Assembly: GCA_964580815.1 (NCBI GenBank)
Contig: CAZOLY010000171.1
Location: 1 to 7,036 of the forward strand
Direction: 5' to 3'
DNA: 7,036 nucleotides
Source of the DNA: G020354785 sp964580815
GTDB taxonomy: Bacteria > Bacteroidota > Bacteroidia > Bacteroidales > UBA10428
The notes beneath the pieces are model-generated. The model was not told the origin of the DNA, did not search any database, and worked only from the letters and a program-made list of their open reading frames with translations. This document shows, in pieces, positions 5,869 through 7,036 of the stretch. The translations under genes were made by a program, and so were the position numbers. Position 1 is the stretch's first letter, and the number at the start of each line of letters is the position of its first letter.

Positions 5869-7036
5869 ATGAGGCTACTGGCAATCACTTTTGTATTTAT
5901 GGTACTGGCTTCCGGAGTCAGAGCACAGAATGCAGATACAATCTGGAATGAAGCTGTGGATTGCTTCATTAAAGAAAACTATCACGGGGTAATCGATAAA
6001 ATGAACGAGTATATCAGGATAAGTCCGGGTAATCCGAATGCCATATACAACAGGGGACTGGCAAGATTAAAGCTGGGAGATAATGACAGGGCCTGCATGG
6101 ACTTTCTTAACGCTGTTGCCTTTGGATTTGACAAAAAATCCTCCCTCATCAGGTATTATTGCGATCCTTCCTATAAATTAAAGTTACTGAAAAAGTTTTA
6201 TTATAAAAAACAGGAGTTACTGCCTGAAAATAATTACCGCCCTGCATACACCAGGGCAGACACGCTCAGGGGAGCATTGAGGCCCGAAAGAACATGTTTT
6301 GATGTTTATTATTATGATCTTAAAGTAAGAATAATCCCTATAGGTAAAAAGATTACAGGAAGTAATGATATATACTTTATTGTGCAGGATTCCTGCAGTC
6401 AGATCCAAATCGACCTGTTTGATAATTATACAATCAGTTCCATCAGATGGAATAACCAGGAACTGGATTTTACGAGGGAATTCAATGCTGTTTTCATAAA
6501 ATTTCCTCGTGAATTAACACCGGGGGAAAAAAATATTGTATCGATTGAATATTCAGGAAAACCTGGAGTGGCAGAAGATCCTCCATGGAAAGGCGGTTTT
6601 GTATGGAAGAGGGATAAAAAGTTCAACAGATGGGTGGCCGTGGCGTGCGAACATCTTGGTGCAAGCTCGTGGTGGCCCAACAAAGATCACCTCACCGATG
6701 AGCCCGATTCGATGACAATTAATATTGAAGTCCCTGACAGATACATAGCTGTGTCAAACGGAGTATTAAGGAGAACAGAAGAAGCTGATAATTCATACAA
6801 GCGCTTTGTATGGTTTGTGAGCTACCCTATAAATAATTATAATGTCACCTTCTATATGGGAAAATACATCCGGTTTAATGATACCCTGATACTGGCTGAT
6901 AATGATACATTACTGATGAAATACCATGTGTTACCTTACAACCTGGATAAAGCCATGCAGCACTTTAAACAGGCACTTGAGGTTGTAGGATTTTACAGTG
7001 ATATTTACGGTAAATACCCCTTTATAAGGGACGGAT
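5869..7036 (+). CDS. Secreted M1-family metallopeptidase with TPR-like N-terminal extension (partial, 3' end beyond the window)
   Basis: The frame stays open from ATG 5869 to the window end (389 codons), 7 bases after the meaB stop, so it likely shares its transcript. Residues 1-20 (MRLLAITFVFMVLASGVRAQ) are a signal peptide; starting at the next in-frame ATG (5899) would destroy it. Residues about 25-90 look like TPR helices (SPGNPNAIYNRGLARLKLGD, then RACMDFLNAVAFG). From about 144 the M1 N-terminal beta domain begins (FDVYYYDLKVRI), with IVSIEYSGKP (223-232), SSWWPNKDHLTDEPDSM (266-282) and VPDRYIAVSNG (288-298), typical of Bacteroidota M1 enzymes. The fragment ends at YGKYPFIRDG (380-389), just before where family members carry the GxMEN-type exopeptidase motif, followed by HExxH-E zinc ligands. 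Catalytic competence is therefore unseen. Likely role: zinc aminopeptidase in the periplasm or outside the cell. Confidence 0.9.
   Translation, partial: MRLLAITFVFMVLASGVRAQNADTIWNEAVDCFIKENYHGVIDKMNEYIRISPGNPNAIYNRGLARLKLGDNDRACMDFLNAVAFGFDKKSSLIRYYCDPSYKLKLLKKFYYKKQELLPENNYRPAYTRADTLRGALRPERTCFDVYYYDLKVRIIPIGKKITGSNDIYFIVQDSCSQIQIDLFDNYTISSIRWNNQELDFTREFNAVFIKFPRELTPGEKNIVSIEYSGKPGVAEDPPWKGGFVWKRDKKFNRWVAVACEHLGASSWWPNKDHLTDEPDSMTINIEVPDRYIAVSNGVLRRTEEADNSYKRFVWFVSYPINNYNVTFYMGKYIRFNDTLILADNDTLLMKYHVLPYNLDKAMQHFKQALEVVGFYSDIYGKYPFIRDG

Noticed and set aside
6217..6683. Two minus-strand open frames (63 and 85 codons) near the right end
   Set aside because: They are antisense to the open M1 peptidase frame, which has a signal peptide and family motifs throughout.

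Overview
The window looks like chromosomal DNA of a Bacteroidota bacterium. The evidence is AT-rich sequence, promoter-like TAnnTTTG elements, starts that mostly lack a Shine-Dalgarno sequence, and exported proteins whose signal peptides end in the Ser/Ala-Gln context typical of the phylum (YSQ, SAQ, RAQ). The protein families also fit: a periplasmic DUF1573 protein, a TolB-like propeller joined to an outer-membrane barrel, and a Bacteroidota-style M1 peptidase. A bacterial-type 2[4Fe-4S] ferredoxin hints at an anaerobic or low-oxygen lifestyle, but this is inference. The exact lineage cannot be told from the window.

The left half is read on the minus strand. A 1100-residue outer-membrane protein (200-3502) combines an M1/MA-like peptidase fold that seems to have lost its HExxH motif, a WD40/TolB-like propeller and an Omp85-like C-terminal barrel. 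Downstream of it, in the same direction, is the start of a 2[4Fe-4S] ferredoxin gene (1-106), cut by the window edge. The 93-base gap between them holds a candidate promoter for the ferredoxin and a weak AT-rich inverted repeat.

A 134-base divergent intergenic region (3503-3636) separates the two halves. It carries a good TAATTTTG -7 element facing right, set midway between two copies of a 12-base AT repeat.

The right half is a tight plus-strand cluster. A secreted protein with two DUF1573 domains (3637-4755) overlaps by 4 bases a GTG-started MeaB/ArgK GTPase gene, the chaperone of B12-dependent methylmalonyl-CoA mutase (4752-5861). Seven bases further on begins a secreted M1-family aminopeptidase with a TPR-like N-terminal extension (5869 to the window end, cut before its catalytic motif). 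The spacing predicts one transcript, but the products act in different compartments and no shared pathway is evident. No methylmalonyl-CoA mutase gene lies in the window.

I see no RNA genes, CRISPR arrays, insertion sequences or phage genes. No clearly new system is evident. The best leads are the three-part outer-membrane protein with its degenerate peptidase site and the TPR-M1 fusion.
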